DNA of 64,000 nt from JAAYAE01 sp963678395 (GCA_963678395.1 OY782827.1:992001-1056000), one strand, 5' to 3'. Shown: positions 1 to 9,883, counted from the first letter of the stretch. A program made the numbers and translations. Notes: a model not told the origin generated them from the sequence alone.

Positions 1-348
1 CTAGTGGATGGTTTGGGTGTAGGCGATGTCGGTAATGTCGTTTTACGCGACCGTAGACAGTTGTCTCAAGATGGTATATTAATCGTAGTTGTTAGCGTAG
101 ATAAAGCTACTCGCTCTTTTGTCGCTGGACCTGATATTGTATCACGTGGTTTTGTCTATGTTAGAGAATCAGAAGACCTAATTGATAATGCTAAAGAGCG
201 TGTTATTGTAGCTTTAAACAAATGTCGCGATAATAACATAACAGAGTGGGCAGCATTGAAATCAGCCGTAAGAGATGCCTTGGGTCGCTACTTGTATGAA
301 AAAACAAGACGTCGCCCCATGATTCTACCACTTATTATGGAAGTATAA
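1..348 (+). CDS. rnj: Ribonuclease J, C-terminal part (open at left edge)
   Basis: This is the last 115 codons of a ribonuclease J-type RNase, the metallo-beta-lactamase/beta-CASP enzyme with 5'-3' exonuclease and endonuclease activity in mRNA decay and rRNA maturation. The reading frame stays open to base 1, so the start and the catalytic core lie outside the window. What remains is the end of the beta-CASP/linker region with the family motif GPDIVSRGFVYVRES (residues about 42-56 of the fragment) and the C-terminal domain ending in TRRRPMILPLIMEV. The next gene follows 27 bases later, and RNase J upstream of ftsK is a common order in Negativicutes. Recognition of the C-terminal domain is firm; which paralogue (J1 or J2) cannot be told. 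Confidence 0.9.
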   Translation, partial: LVDGLGVGDVGNVVLRDRRQLSQDGILIVVVSVDKATRSFVAGPDIVSRGFVYVRESEDLIDNAKERVIVALNKCRDNNITEWAALKSAVRDALGRYLYEKTRRRPMILPLIMEV

Positions 349-375
349 TTTGTAAGTAGCCAGAGGTGGTCAAAT

Positions 376-2586
376 TTGGATAGAAAAAATGGCAGAGGTG
401 TAAAAAAAGTTGCTGATAAAGGATCTTTTTTACAAAATTTGGAAATAGTGGGAATTGTCTTAATAGCAGTGTCAGTGTTTATGTTTTGCGCCCTTTTGGG
501 CCTGAATGTAGGTGCTTTTGGCCTTTTTGTGGCAAAAATACTCACATATGCTTTAGGACGTCTGGCTTTTGTTTTGCCTGTCTACCTTATGGTCATTGGT
601 CTAGGCTATGTTATTAAACATGAAAAACTAACATTTAGCAAAAAGTTTTTTTCTATTTTGTTGATATTGGTTTCCTGTATAGGGCTAACGCATTATTTTA
701 TAGTTCCGGATGGTCAGGAATTGCAACCTGACCTATTACCTGTCGGTGGTGGCCTCTTAGGAGGCGCCACACTCTTTCTCTTAAAGAAAGTTGTAGGTAA
801 GGCCGGAGCTTTGATTATTTTATTTGCAGGTCTTTTGGCTGGCGTAATACTTACAGGAAAATTTTCCTTAAGAGACTCTTTGAAAAAAGCAGGGGATGGC
901 GTTAAAACAGCTGCTTTAAAAATTGAAGCTGTACGTCAACAACGGGAAGAAAGAAAGATTTTTTACAATCAAGAAAAAGATAGCGATAATTATACAGATT
1001 ACTTGGAAGAAGATCCTACAGATGTTGTACAACCACTACTTAAATTTGATAGAACTAAGATTGAGTGCCCCCCTCCAACGTTAGAAAATAAAAAAGAAAT
1101 AGAAGATGTTGTCTATGTTCCGGTTTTACCGCCACATATAAAACAAAAAGATGATTCGTATAAATTTCCGCCTCTAAATCTTTTGAATCCTATATATAAA
1201 AGTAAGACTCAAGGTATAAGTGATGCAATTCGTAACCAAAGCAAAATTATAGAACAAACATTGGCAGATTTTGGCGTACGAGCCACTTTATCTAATGTGA
1301 CACGCGGGCCATCAGTAACTAGATTTGAATTAGCCCCAGCGCCTGGCGTTAAGGTTAGTAAAATTCAAAATTTGTCTGACGATTTGGCTTTAAAATTGGC
1401 AGTACCAAGTATTCGCATTGAACCAATACCAGGGAAAGCCGCTATAGGCTTAGAAGTTCCTAGTCTTAGCAGCGAATCAGTAAATTTTCGTGCTATAGTA
1501 GATTGTCCTGCCCTGAAAAAAGCTACGGGCAAGCTATGCGTAGGCTTAGGAAAAGATATTTCAGGCAATGTTATTATTGCGGATTTAGGCAAGATGCCAC
1601 ATTTATTAGTAGCTGGTTCAACTGGTTCAGGCAAAAGTGTATGCATTAACACTATTATTGCAAGTTTATTGTACAAAGCTACTCCGGATGAAGTAAAATT
1701 AATACTAGTAGATCCCAAAGTTGTAGAACTTATTAACTACAACGGTATTCCGCATTTATTAACTCCGGTGGTAACTAACGCTAAACAGGCTGCCTCTGCT
1801 TTGCATTGGGCTGTTGTGGAAATGGAAAAGCGTTATACCTTATTTGCTGAAGCACAGGTAAGAGAAATTAATAGATATAATGAAACAGTAGAGGAAAAAT
1901 TACCCTTTATCGTTATTATAATTGACGAGTTATCAGATTTAATGATGGTAGCCGCTGTTGATGTAGAAGATGCTATTTTAAGGCTGGCACAGAAAGCGCG
2001 TGCCGCCGGTATTCACTTGATTTTAGCCACTCAAAGACCTTCTGTCGACGTTATTACAGGAATTATTAAAGCAAATATTCCATCTAGGATTGCTTTTGCT
2101 GTTTCCTCTCAAATTGATTCTCGCACCATATTAGATATGAATGGCGCAGAAAAACTTTTAGGAAAAGGTGATATGCTATTTTATCCAATAGGTGCCAATA
2201 AACCACAACGAGTACAAGGCGCCTATATTTCTGACGAAGAACTATCTAAAGTAGTGAATTTTATAAAAGCACAGGCTATACCTCCTGATTTTGAAGAAGA
2301 GGTTACCACGCAAGAGCTAACAGGTAATAAAAAACAAGCTTTCACGGATAATTCTTCGGAGCAAGAGGACGAACTATTTGAAGATGTTGTACGGTTAGTT
2401 ATGGCAACACAACAAGCTTCTTCTTCTATGCTACAACGCAAATTCCGTATTGGTTATACTCGTGCTGCTAGATTAGTAGATTCTATGGAAGAACTGGGTA
2501 TAGTTAGCGCTGCAGATGGTAGTAAACCAAGAACATTGAAAATGAGTCCTGTAGAGATAGAAGAGCGATTTTTTACTAAGAAGTAA
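376..2586 (+). CDS. ftsK: DNA translocase FtsK/SpoIIIE
   Basis: This is a 736-residue membrane-anchored DNA pump that clears chromosome DNA from the division septum and delivers dif sites to XerC/D. The N-terminus has about four hydrophobic membrane segments (roughly residues 22-160). An acidic linker follows, then the RecA-like motor: Walker A GSTGSGKS near residue 413 and Walker B IIIIDELSD near 512. The C-terminal winged-helix gamma domain covers about 660-736 (MLQRKFRIGYTRAARLVDSM), which reads KOPS-type DNA sites. The start is TTG, chosen because AGAGGTGG lies 6 bases upstream and no ATG fits. The length is at the short end of the family. A xerC gene is in the same window at 52 kb. Confidence 0.96.
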   Translation: MDRKNGRGVKKVADKGSFLQNLEIVGIVLIAVSVFMFCALLGLNVGAFGLFVAKILTYALGRLAFVLPVYLMVIGLGYVIKHEKLTFSKKFFSILLILVSCIGLTHYFIVPDGQELQPDLLPVGGGLLGGATLFLLKKVVGKAGALIILFAGLLAGVILTGKFSLRDSLKKAGDGVKTAALKIEAVRQQREERKIFYNQEKDSDNYTDYLEEDPTDVVQPLLKFDRTKIECPPPTLENKKEIEDVVYVPVLPPHIKQKDDSYKFPPLNLLNPIYKSKTQGISDAIRNQSKIIEQTLADFGVRATLSNVTRGPSVTRFELAPAPGVKVSKIQNLSDDLALKLAVPSIRIEPIPGKAAIGLEVPSLSSESVNFRAIVDCPALKKATGKLCVGLGKDISGNVIIADLGKMPHLLVAGSTGSGKSVCINTIIASLLYKATPDEVKLILVDPKVVELINYNGIPHLLTPVVTNAKQAASALHWAVVEMEKRYTLFAEAQVREINRYNETVEEKLPFIVIIIDELSDLMMVAAVDVEDAILRLAQKARAAGIHLILATQRPSVDVITGIIKANIPSRIAFAVSSQIDSRTILDMNGAEKLLGKGDMLFYPIGANKPQRVQGAYISDEELSKVVNFIKAQAIPPDFEEEVTTQELTGNKKQAFTDNSSEQEDELFEDVVRLVMATQQASSSMLQRKFRIGYTRAARLVDSMEELGIVSAADGSKPRTLKMSPVEIEERFFTKK

Positions 2587-2602
2587 AGTTGGGGGTATTC
2601 AT

Positions 2603-3664
2603 ATGAGTCAAGTTGGCGATTTTTTAAAAGATGTGCGTATACGCAAAGGTTTATCTATTAATGAAGTAGCCGAAGGCACTGGTATCCGCACCCAATATTT
2701 GGAGGCCCTAGAAAATGGGGACTATTCTAAAATACCCGGTGATGTTTTTATTAAGGGTTTTATTCGTAATTATGGCAATTTTCTAAAGGTAGATGGCAAT
2801 GCTTTAGTTGAAGAATATAAAAATCAAATGTCAAATGCTAGTAATAAAAAAGTATCAACAAATCAAAGCATGAATATAGAAAAAGCATGTGAGCTACTTG
2901 CTGAAGATAAAAAAACAGAAAAAAATGCTTCCGATGGCCGAATCAAGCGTGCTTGGCTAAACATCAAAGATTTTATATATGACAATATCTACGAAACAGT
3001 AGAAGTTGATGAAGACGAAGATGATAGCGAGGCTAATAACAGTTTTACTACTAGAGTTCAAAAAAATACTGAACGTAAACGTTTAATTAATCCGACCAAC
3101 GCAGCAGCTTCTAATAAAAACTCGTTTTTTAATGGCAAAGTTTTTGTGAAGGTATTTGTTACTTGTTTACTAATATTCGTAATTTTCATGAGTTATTTTC
3201 TTTTATCTAGTATAAAGGCATTTCCTGAATCTACAAATATTATGACGGCCTTAAAAAACGCAATTAGTGCTGAATTATCGCCTGATAAAGCAAAAAAAAT
3301 AGACGTACCCATTAAAAATATTACAACTAAGGAACCGGTTAAAATAGCTACTACTAAAACTCCGGCACCTATAGAAGATAAAAAAGATGAAGTGGTTGCT
3401 AGTGATAATTATAAGGGGAATGGCGTAAATGGCGTAGTTGTGGAAATTACTTATAAGGAACCTGTGTGGACTCAGGTAAGTTTAGATGGTAAAGGTGTAG
3501 AAGCTAATACAGTTGCTAAAGGTGTCACTAAAACCTACAAGGCAAATAAAGAAGTGAAAGTAAATTTGGGCAGTATTCGTAATGTTGAAATTAAAGTTAA
3601 TGGTAATGTTGTTCCCTATGGCGAAAAAGAGTGGGGCACAGTCGAAAAAATATTTAAAAAGTAA
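2603..3664 (+). CDS. RodZ-like helix-turn-helix membrane protein
   Basis: This 353-residue protein has the RodZ layout. An N-terminal Xre-type HTH (about residues 8-70, with LSINEVAEGTGIRTQYLEALE) precedes a charged acidic linker. One membrane segment follows near 181-203 (FVTCLLIFVIFMSYFLLS), then a Lys/Thr-rich stretch and a C-terminal beta domain of the DUF4115 type (about 275-353). RodZ links MreB filaments to the membrane and helps set cell shape. The Shine-Dalgarno is GGGGG, 7 bases before the ATG. It lies 16 bases after ftsK and is probably in the same operon. Family membership is inferred from domain order, because the C-terminal domain is weakly conserved. Confidence 0.85.
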   Translation: MSQVGDFLKDVRIRKGLSINEVAEGTGIRTQYLEALENGDYSKIPGDVFIKGFIRNYGNFLKVDGNALVEEYKNQMSNASNKKVSTNQSMNIEKACELLAEDKKTEKNASDGRIKRAWLNIKDFIYDNIYETVEVDEDEDDSEANNSFTTRVQKNTERKRLINPTNAAASNKNSFFNGKVFVKVFVTCLLIFVIFMSYFLLSSIKAFPESTNIMTALKNAISAELSPDKAKKIDVPIKNITTKEPVKIATTKTPAPIEDKKDEVVASDNYKGNGVNGVVVEITYKEPVWTQVSLDGKGVEANTVAKGVTKTYKANKEVKVNLGSIRNVEIKVNGNVVPYGEKEWGTVEKIFKK

Positions 3665-3682
3665 TAATATAAGGGAGTGCGC

Positions 3683-5551
3683 ATGAACGATTTTTTGCCG
3701 ATTTCGAAAGAAGATATAAAAAAAAATGGTTGGGAACAAATAGACTTCTTGTTTATAAGTGGAGATGCCTATGTAGATCATCCATCTTTTAGTACGGCTG
3801 TTATTTGCCGTGTTTTAGAAGCCAACGGTTATAAAGTGGCTATTTTACCACAACCGGATTGGTGTAATATTAATAGCCTTACCGAATTAGGAAAGCCTCG
3901 TCTTGGTGTTCTTATTTCAGGAGGAAACTTGGATTCGATGCTTTGCCATTATACGGCTGCCAGGAAACCACGTACAATTGATAACTATACTCCAGGTGGT
4001 ATTATGGGCAAACGTCCTGATCACGCTACCGCAGTTTACAGTAAACTAATTAAGAAACTCTGGCCGGATATACCAGTTATTATTGGCGGTATAGAAGCTA
4101 GTTTACGACGTTTTGCCCACTATGATTATTGGGAAAATAAATTAATGCCTTCTATATTGGTTGATAGCAAGGCTGATCTTTTGATATATGGTATGGGTGA
4201 ACGGCAAATTGTAGAAATTGCATCGTATCTTGCTGGCGGAGCAAGTCTAGAAGATATGCATTATATTAGAGGTACGTCATATTTGGCTGCCAATATAGAT
4301 AATTTAGACGCTGATGATGCTGTATTATTGCCTTCTTATGGTGATATTCAATCTAATAAAGAACTTTTTGCTCAAGCATTTCAACAACAAAGCCAAGAAC
4401 AAGACCCTTTTAACGGTAAAATCGTTGTACAAAAAAATGCTAATAATTTTATTGTGCAAAATCCTGCACAATATCCCTTGACAACAGAAGAAATGGATGC
4501 TATTTATGATTTACCTTACTGCCGCGAAGTGCACCCTTCTTACCTTTCTTTAGGCGGAGTGCCAGCTATAGAAGAAGTACAGTTCAGTATTATAAGTCAA
4601 CGTGGTTGTTTTGGTAGTTGTGCTTTTTGTGCCATTCATTCTCATCAGGGCCGCATTATTCAGGCTCGCAGCCATGAATCAATTATAAAAGAAGCTCAGG
4701 CAATTATAGCTTTGCCTAGTTTCAAGGGCTACATACACGATGTTGGAGGACCTACGGCTAATTTCAGACATCCTTCCTGTGCAAAACAACTTACTGAAGG
4801 TGTTTGTAAGGATAGGCAATGCTTATTTCCCAATATATGCCCCAATTTAGATGCTGATCATACAGACTATATTAATTTATTAAGAAAACTACGTGCTTTA
4901 CCGGGAGTAAAAAAAGTCTTTATTCGCTCCGGTATTCGCTACGATTACTTATTGGCTGATAAAAGCCAAGTATTTTTGGATGAACTTTGTCGTTACCATG
5001 TAAGTGGACAACTTAAAATAGCACCGGAACATATTTCTCCCAAAGTTTTAAAATGCATGGGAAAACCTGGTAAAGACACTTATCTGAAGTTCATGAAAGT
5101 ATTTAATTCCAAAAATAAGGAAATAGGGCTTAAGCAATTTGTAGTACCATACTTTATTTCCAGCCATCCAGGTTGCTCACTAAAAGAGGCTGTAGAATTA
5201 GCAGAATTTTTAAGGGACACAGATAGACATCCGGAACAAGTACAAGACTTTATTCCTACCCCAGGCAGTGCATCAACGGCTATGTATTATTCAGGTATTG
5301 ATCCTGCAAGTAACAAAAAAGTTTATATTACTCAAAATCCTCACACCAAAGCAATGCAGCGAGCTTTAATGCAGTATAAAAATCCCAAAAACCGTGCTTT
5401 GGTTAAAGAGGCCTTGGAAGAAGTTGGACGCACAGATTTAATTGGCATGAGTGATAAATGCCTTTTGCGTTCTGATATTGGCCGACCTAATGTAAAACAA
5501 AGGACAAAGTTTGATGTTTATAAAGGTCGACATCCTAAGAAAAAAGTGTAG
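3683..5551 (+). CDS. YgiQ family radical SAM protein
   Basis: This is a 622-residue radical SAM protein of the YgiQ (UPF0313) family, of unknown reaction. The N-terminal part resembles a B12-binding-like Rossmann region (GDAYVDHPSF, VLEANGYKVAILPQPDW). The cluster-binding motif CFGSCAFC sits near residues 307-314 and would hold the SAM-bound 4Fe-4S cluster. The C-terminal part is long and has family motifs such as the APEH region and SSHPGCS. I chose ATG at 3683 over GTG at 3677 because AAGGGAG (3671-3677) overlaps the GTG and is well spaced for the ATG. It stands between rodZ and rimO, where pgsA or nothing is often found in related genomes. As a radical SAM enzyme it should release 5'-deoxyadenosine. 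Confidence 0.93.
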   Translation: MNDFLPISKEDIKKNGWEQIDFLFISGDAYVDHPSFSTAVICRVLEANGYKVAILPQPDWCNINSLTELGKPRLGVLISGGNLDSMLCHYTAARKPRTIDNYTPGGIMGKRPDHATAVYSKLIKKLWPDIPVIIGGIEASLRRFAHYDYWENKLMPSILVDSKADLLIYGMGERQIVEIASYLAGGASLEDMHYIRGTSYLAANIDNLDADDAVLLPSYGDIQSNKELFAQAFQQQSQEQDPFNGKIVVQKNANNFIVQNPAQYPLTTEEMDAIYDLPYCREVHPSYLSLGGVPAIEEVQFSIISQRGCFGSCAFCAIHSHQGRIIQARSHESIIKEAQAIIALPSFKGYIHDVGGPTANFRHPSCAKQLTEGVCKDRQCLFPNICPNLDADHTDYINLLRKLRALPGVKKVFIRSGIRYDYLLADKSQVFLDELCRYHVSGQLKIAPEHISPKVLKCMGKPGKDTYLKFMKVFNSKNKEIGLKQFVVPYFISSHPGCSLKEAVELAEFLRDTDRHPEQVQDFIPTPGSASTAMYYSGIDPASNKKVYITQNPHTKAMQRALMQYKNPKNRALVKEALEEVGRTDLIGMSDKCLLRSDIGRPNVKQRTKFDVYKGRHPKKKV

Positions 5552-5566
5552 AAGAAAGGGTGTGCC

Positions 5567-6907
5567 TTGTTGAAAATTGGTGTTATTAGTCTTGGTTGTC
5601 CTAAAAATTTAGTGGACTCCGAAATTATGTTAGGCCTAATTAAAATAAATGCATGGAGTATTACTAATAATACTGCAGAAGCTGATATAATAATTATTAA
5701 TACTTGTGGCTTTATAGCTAGTGCTAAAGAAGAATCTATTAATACAATCTTGCAAATGGCTGAATATAAAAAGTCAGGTTCATGTAAATACTTACTAGTA
5801 ACAGGTTGTTTAGGGCAGCGTTATGCAGATGAGCTATTTAATGATTTACCTGAAGTAGATGCTATTATAGGAACAGAGTGTTATGATTCTATTGCTACTG
5901 TCATTATGAGAGTAATTAAGGGTGAGCGCTTTATTTTAGTTGCTCCGCCTAAAGAGTATACACAAAAAACTACCCGTGTTTTGACTACTCCCAAACATTT
6001 TGCCTATTTGAAAATTGCTGAAGGCTGCGATAACTGCTGTTCATATTGTGCTATACCCAAAATACGCGGACCTTATAGAAGTAGGCCTTATGAAGAAATA
6101 TTACAAGAGGCACAAAGTTTGGTAGCACAAGGAGTAAGGGAGATTATTTTAGTAGCCCAAGATACTACCCGTTATGGTGAAGAAAAATACGGTAGTTTGC
6201 GTTTACCGGAGCTACTAAGCGATTTAAATAAAATAAAGCAGTTAAAATGGATACGTGTACTTTACTGCTATCCACAATATTTTACCGAAGAACTTATAGA
6301 TGCCATAGCTGAATGCGAAAAAGTATGTAAATATATTGATATACCTCTGCAACATGCCAGTGATTCGTTACTTTATTCTATGAATCGCTATGATACTCGG
6401 GCAAAGGTAGAACAACTTTTAGCGCATTTACGCAATAGAATTCCCAACATATGTTTGAGAACAACTTTTATCGTAGGCTTTCCTGGTGAAACACGTGAGC
6501 AGTTTAACGAGTTGAAAGATTTTGTAGTCAAAGAAAAATTTAATTGTGCTGGCGTCTTCACGTATTCACAAGAAGAGGGAACATTGGCTGGAATAATGGA
6601 AAACCAAATCCCTGAAGCAATAAAAAGTGAACGTTATCATGAGTTAATGGCTCTACAAGCTGAAATATCCGAAGAAATACAACAAAATCGCGAAGGCGAA
6701 ATTTTTGAAGTTGTAATAGAAGATTTTGACACAGAAAACCCTGAACCAGCAATAGGTCGTTCCTCCTGGGAAGCGCCAGATATTGATGGAAAGGTTTTTG
6801 TTGAAAATGCAGGTGAGCTTCATATTGGTGATTTTATAAAAGTTAAAATTTTACAAGGCTTTACATATGAAGTTGTAGGTGAACCGGTTAAAAAGGAGGA
6901 ATTCTAG
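5567..6907 (+). CDS. rimO: Ribosomal protein S12 methylthiotransferase RimO
   Basis: RimO adds a methylthio group to an aspartate of ribosomal protein S12 using two iron-sulfur clusters and SAM. The 446 residues show the N-terminal MTTase domain with its three cysteines (GCPKN near 10, NTCGF near 45, TGCLGQ near 80). The radical SAM motif is CDNCCSYC at 155-162, with FIVGFPGET near 302, and a C-terminal TRAM domain covers about 375-440. The closely related MiaB would share most motifs, but the IRGPYRSRP signature and ISLGCPKN start favour RimO. Two TTG codons in tandem (5567 and 5570) are both possible starts after AAAGGG. The stop is directly followed by the cinA start codon. Confidence 0.93.
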   Translation: MLKIGVISLGCPKNLVDSEIMLGLIKINAWSITNNTAEADIIIINTCGFIASAKEESINTILQMAEYKKSGSCKYLLVTGCLGQRYADELFNDLPEVDAIIGTECYDSIATVIMRVIKGERFILVAPPKEYTQKTTRVLTTPKHFAYLKIAEGCDNCCSYCAIPKIRGPYRSRPYEEILQEAQSLVAQGVREIILVAQDTTRYGEEKYGSLRLPELLSDLNKIKQLKWIRVLYCYPQYFTEELIDAIAECEKVCKYIDIPLQHASDSLLYSMNRYDTRAKVEQLLAHLRNRIPNICLRTTFIVGFPGETREQFNELKDFVVKEKFNCAGVFTYSQEEGTLAGIMENQIPEAIKSERYHELMALQAEISEEIQQNREGEIFEVVIEDFDTENPEPAIGRSSWEAPDIDGKVFVENAGELHIGDFIKVKILQGFTYEVVGEPVKKEEF

Positions 6908-8155
6908 GTGATTGTAGAAGTTGTAAATACAGGTACTGAGCTATTGTTAGGCGATATTTTAAATACTAATTTTCAATATATCTCCAAAGAGTTAAATGAA
7001 AAAGGATTTAATGTCCTTTATCAAACCACAGTTGGCGATAATGAAGAACGCCTTTTAGAAGTTCTAGATATTGCCGTAAAACGTGCTGATATTGTAATTA
7101 CAACAGGAGGCCTAGGACCAACCAGAGGAGATATTACGGCAGCTATGGTGGCCAAATACTTGCATCTTCCTTTAGAAATAGATCAACCAAGCCTTACTAA
7201 GATCAAAGCTTTTTTTGCCAAAAAAGAGATTCCCATGCCTGAAAACAATGTTAAACAAGCTATGATTCCTAAAGGCGCACATATTCTAAAAAATGATAGG
7301 GGAACGGCACCTGGCATGGTAGTTGAAACTAATGCCGGTAAGCTTATTATCTTACTGCCAGGCCCCCCCAATGAAATGAAAAATGTTACTGTTACGCAGA
7401 TGATACCATATTTGGAAAAACATTTTAAGCAACAAGGAATTATTCATTCTAAGGTTTTACATTTGCGTGGCATAGGCGAATCTACTGTTGCTTACCAATT
7501 AGATGATATTATAATGGGACAGACAAATCCTACGATAGCTATATATGCACGCAAAGGTGAAATAGTTATAAGAATAACCGCTAAAAGCACAACTATAAGC
7601 AAAGCTGAAACTTTGATTTTAGAAATGGAAAAACAAGTGCGTGAGCGTTTAAATAAATTTATTTTTGGTGTTGATGATGAAACATTAGCTACTGCTCTGA
7701 GCAAAGAATTAATCAAAGGCAATTACACAATTTCCTTTGCCGAATCATGCACAGGTGGTCTTGCCAGCAGTATGTTAACAGATATTCCGGGAAGTTCTAA
7801 CTATTTACTGGGATCTGTGGTATCATATAATGATATGGCAAAGAATAAAGTAATTAATGTAGCGCAAGAAACTTTAGACGCATATGGAGCCGTAAGTCAA
7901 CAAGTAGCCTGCCAAATGGCTGAAGGTGTTCGCAGTCTTTTTGGCACTAACATTGGCGTGGGTATAACCGGCATAGCCGGACCTGGAGGAGGTAGTGATT
8001 TAAAACCCTTAGGCTTAGTATATATATCTGTAACTAATGAAAAAGGAACCGTATGGGAGAAAAATATTTTTACAGGCTCCCGTAGTGATAATAAATTGCG
8101 TAGCGTTATGGCCGCTTTTTCGTTGGTAATGGACAAATTAAATGAATTAAAATAG
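6908..8155 (+). CDS. cinA: CinA, competence/damage-inducible protein (nicotinamide nucleotide amidase)
   Basis: This is full-length two-domain CinA of 415 residues. The N-terminal MoCF/molybdopterin-binding-like domain has GTELLLGDILNTN at the start and ITTGGLGPTRGD near 64, and acts on ADP-ribose in studied members. The C-terminal PncC domain begins with SFAESCTGGLASSMLTD near 278 and carries GVTGIAGPGGG-like GITGIAGPGGG near 354; it hydrolyses nicotinamide mononucleotide to recycle NAD. The GTG start is immediately after the rimO stop, with AAAAGGAGG 6-8 bases upstream inside rimO, so the two genes are translationally tied. In many Firmicutes cinA is followed by recA; here a DEAD-box helicase follows instead. 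Confidence 0.94.
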   Translation: MIVEVVNTGTELLLGDILNTNFQYISKELNEKGFNVLYQTTVGDNEERLLEVLDIAVKRADIVITTGGLGPTRGDITAAMVAKYLHLPLEIDQPSLTKIKAFFAKKEIPMPENNVKQAMIPKGAHILKNDRGTAPGMVVETNAGKLIILLPGPPNEMKNVTVTQMIPYLEKHFKQQGIIHSKVLHLRGIGESTVAYQLDDIIMGQTNPTIAIYARKGEIVIRITAKSTTISKAETLILEMEKQVRERLNKFIFGVDDETLATALSKELIKGNYTISFAESCTGGLASSMLTDIPGSSNYLLGSVVSYNDMAKNKVINVAQETLDAYGAVSQQVACQMAEGVRSLFGTNIGVGITGIAGPGGGSDLKPLGLVYISVTNEKGTVWEKNIFTGSRSDNKLRSVMAAFSLVMDKLNELK

Positions 8156-8163
8156 GAGGTACT

Positions 8164-9759
8164 ATGACAAACAGTACAAAAGAGCTTTTCGGCGATTTAC
8201 TTTTAGACAAAAAAATCGTAACAGCATTAACCGATATGGGATTTGAAGAACCTTCTCCCATTCAAAGAGAGACTATTCCGCTTTGCTTGGCCGGAGAAGA
8301 TGTAATTGGACAAGCACAAACAGGTACAGGTAAGACGGCAGCTTTTGGTATTCCCATTATCCAAAATATTACAGACCACAAACACATTCAAGCTTTAATT
8401 ATGACCCCAACGCGTGAACTCGCAATTCAGGTGTCCGAAGAAGTTGGTAAAATTGGCCGCACTAATCACATTAAAGCGTTGCCGGTTTATGGTGGTCAAC
8501 CCATTGATCGTCAAATCAGAGCCTTACGCTCTGGTGTAAACATCGTTATTGGTACTCCGGGCAGATTGCTTGATCATTTGCGCAGAGGAACAATAAAATT
8601 AGACCATATTAAATTTTTAGTTGTAGATGAAGCTGATGAAATGTTAGATATGGGTTTTGTGGATGATATGGAAGAGATAATGAAAAATCTTCCTCCTGAG
8701 CGTCAAACAATGTTATTTTCTGCCACTATGCCACGCCCAATTTTAAGTTTAACCAAAAAATATATGAAGGCTCCTAAGTTAGTAGCCATTCATAAAGAAA
8801 TTGTTACTGCTCCTTTGATTGATCAATTTTATTATGAAACTAAAGATAAAGTTGATGGCTTAAGCCGTATTCTTGATGTAGCAACTAATTGCAAAATGAT
8901 TATTTTCTGCCGTACTAAAAAAGGCGTAGATGAATTAGTAATATCTTTGGGAACACGTGGCTATTTGGCAGAAGGCTTACATGGCGATTTGAGTCAAAAT
9001 CAACGTGACCGCGTAATGAAAAAATTCCGTTCCGGTAATGCAGATATTTTAATCGCTACTGATGTAGCTGCTCGTGGATTGGATATAGATAATATTACGC
9101 ATGTGGTAAATTTTGATATTCCTCAAGATCCTGAAAGCTATGTACATCGTATTGGCAGAACCGGCCGTGCCGGTAATACTGGTATTGCGATGACTTTTAT
9201 TACACCAAGAGAGTTCCGTCAATTAAAATTAATTGAACGTACTGTAAAAACAAAAATCGTCCGTAGCCAGTTGCCTACTGATGCCAATGTTTTAGAACGC
9301 CAAAGAGAGCAGATTGTTTCCAAAATGCAAAGTGTTTTAGATCAAGCTAATTACACCGATTATATGAGCATTGTTGATACTTTGAAGAAGGACTATAATG
9401 CAGAAGAAATCGCTGCTGCTGCTTTAAAATTGATGCAAGAAGGCGTAAAGGCTCTAGAGGCTCCTGCTGAAATTAGAGGTTCTTCTACAGCTGACCTTGA
9501 TAATACGGGTGGGCGTCCAGGTATGGTTCGTATGTTTATTAATATTGGCCGCAGCCAAAAGATAACAGTTAAAGATATTGTGCAAACAATAGCAATAGAA
9601 GCTGATATTCAAGGCAAAGACATCGGTCTTATTAATATTTACGATAAATTTAGTTTCGTAGAAGTTCCTGCAGATGCAGCGGAAAAAGTTTTAGCTGTAA
9701 TGCACAGAAACACTATTAAAGGCTATAAAGTTAACATTGAACCTGCTAAAGCCAAATAA
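8164..9759 (+). CDS. DEAD-box ATP-dependent RNA helicase with DbpA-type RNA-binding domain
   Basis: This is a 531-residue RNA helicase that remodels structured RNA, usually in ribosome assembly, mRNA decay or cold adaptation. Motifs in order are the Q motif (PSPIQRETIP), motif I AQTGTGKT at about 51-58, PTREL, DEAD near 156, SAT near 186, DVAARGLD near 300 and HRIGRTGR near 329. The C-terminal 75 residues (from GMVRMFINIGRSQKI) match the DbpA RNA-binding fold, as in DeaD/CsdA. A strong AGGAGG lies 5-6 bases before the ATG, and the gap to cinA is only 8 bases. A rho-independent terminator follows the stop, so this is the last gene of the operon starting at or before rnj. Confidence 0.93.
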   Translation: MTNSTKELFGDLLLDKKIVTALTDMGFEEPSPIQRETIPLCLAGEDVIGQAQTGTGKTAAFGIPIIQNITDHKHIQALIMTPTRELAIQVSEEVGKIGRTNHIKALPVYGGQPIDRQIRALRSGVNIVIGTPGRLLDHLRRGTIKLDHIKFLVVDEADEMLDMGFVDDMEEIMKNLPPERQTMLFSATMPRPILSLTKKYMKAPKLVAIHKEIVTAPLIDQFYYETKDKVDGLSRILDVATNCKMIIFCRTKKGVDELVISLGTRGYLAEGLHGDLSQNQRDRVMKKFRSGNADILIATDVAARGLDIDNITHVVNFDIPQDPESYVHRIGRTGRAGNTGIAMTFITPREFRQLKLIERTVKTKIVRSQLPTDANVLERQREQIVSKMQSVLDQANYTDYMSIVDTLKKDYNAEEIAAAALKLMQEGVKALEAPAEIRGSSTADLDNTGGRPGMVRMFINIGRSQKITVKDIVQTIAIEADIQGKDIGLINIYDKFSFVEVPADAAEKVLAVMHRNTIKGYKVNIEPAKAK

Positions 9760-9777
9760 TAAGTAAACATCCTAGGA

Positions 9778-9808
9778 GAAGGTATTGCGTATAGCAATAC
9801 CTTCTTTT
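9778..9808 (+). terminator. Rho-independent terminator after the DEAD-box helicase
   Basis: An 11-bp perfect stem (GAAGGTATTGC, 9778-9788, with 9794-9804), a 5-base loop and a TTTT run follow the helicase stop by about 18 bases. It closes the first + strand operon. Confidence 0.9.
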
Positions 9809-9829
9809 ATTGTGTTATAATTACACAAT
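9809..9829 (+). promoter_or_regulatory. Inverted repeat containing a TATAAT box upstream of hflX
   Basis: ATTGTGT (9809-9815) and ACACAAT (9823-9829) form a perfect 7-bp inverted repeat around TATAAT (9816-9821). A TATAAT inside a dyad about 55 bases before the hflX start suggests a promoter -10 box under an operator. No good -35 sequence sits at the right distance, so the promoter reading is uncertain. Confidence 0.35.
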
Positions 9830-9883
9830 AAGTAGGAGCAGTGATTTCCTTAACTTAATAATACAAAATCAAAGGAGTATATT

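Noticed and set aside
6908..8155. recA expected after cinA
   Set aside because: recA is not in the window; a DEAD-box helicase follows cinA, so nothing can be concluded about a cinA-recA operon.
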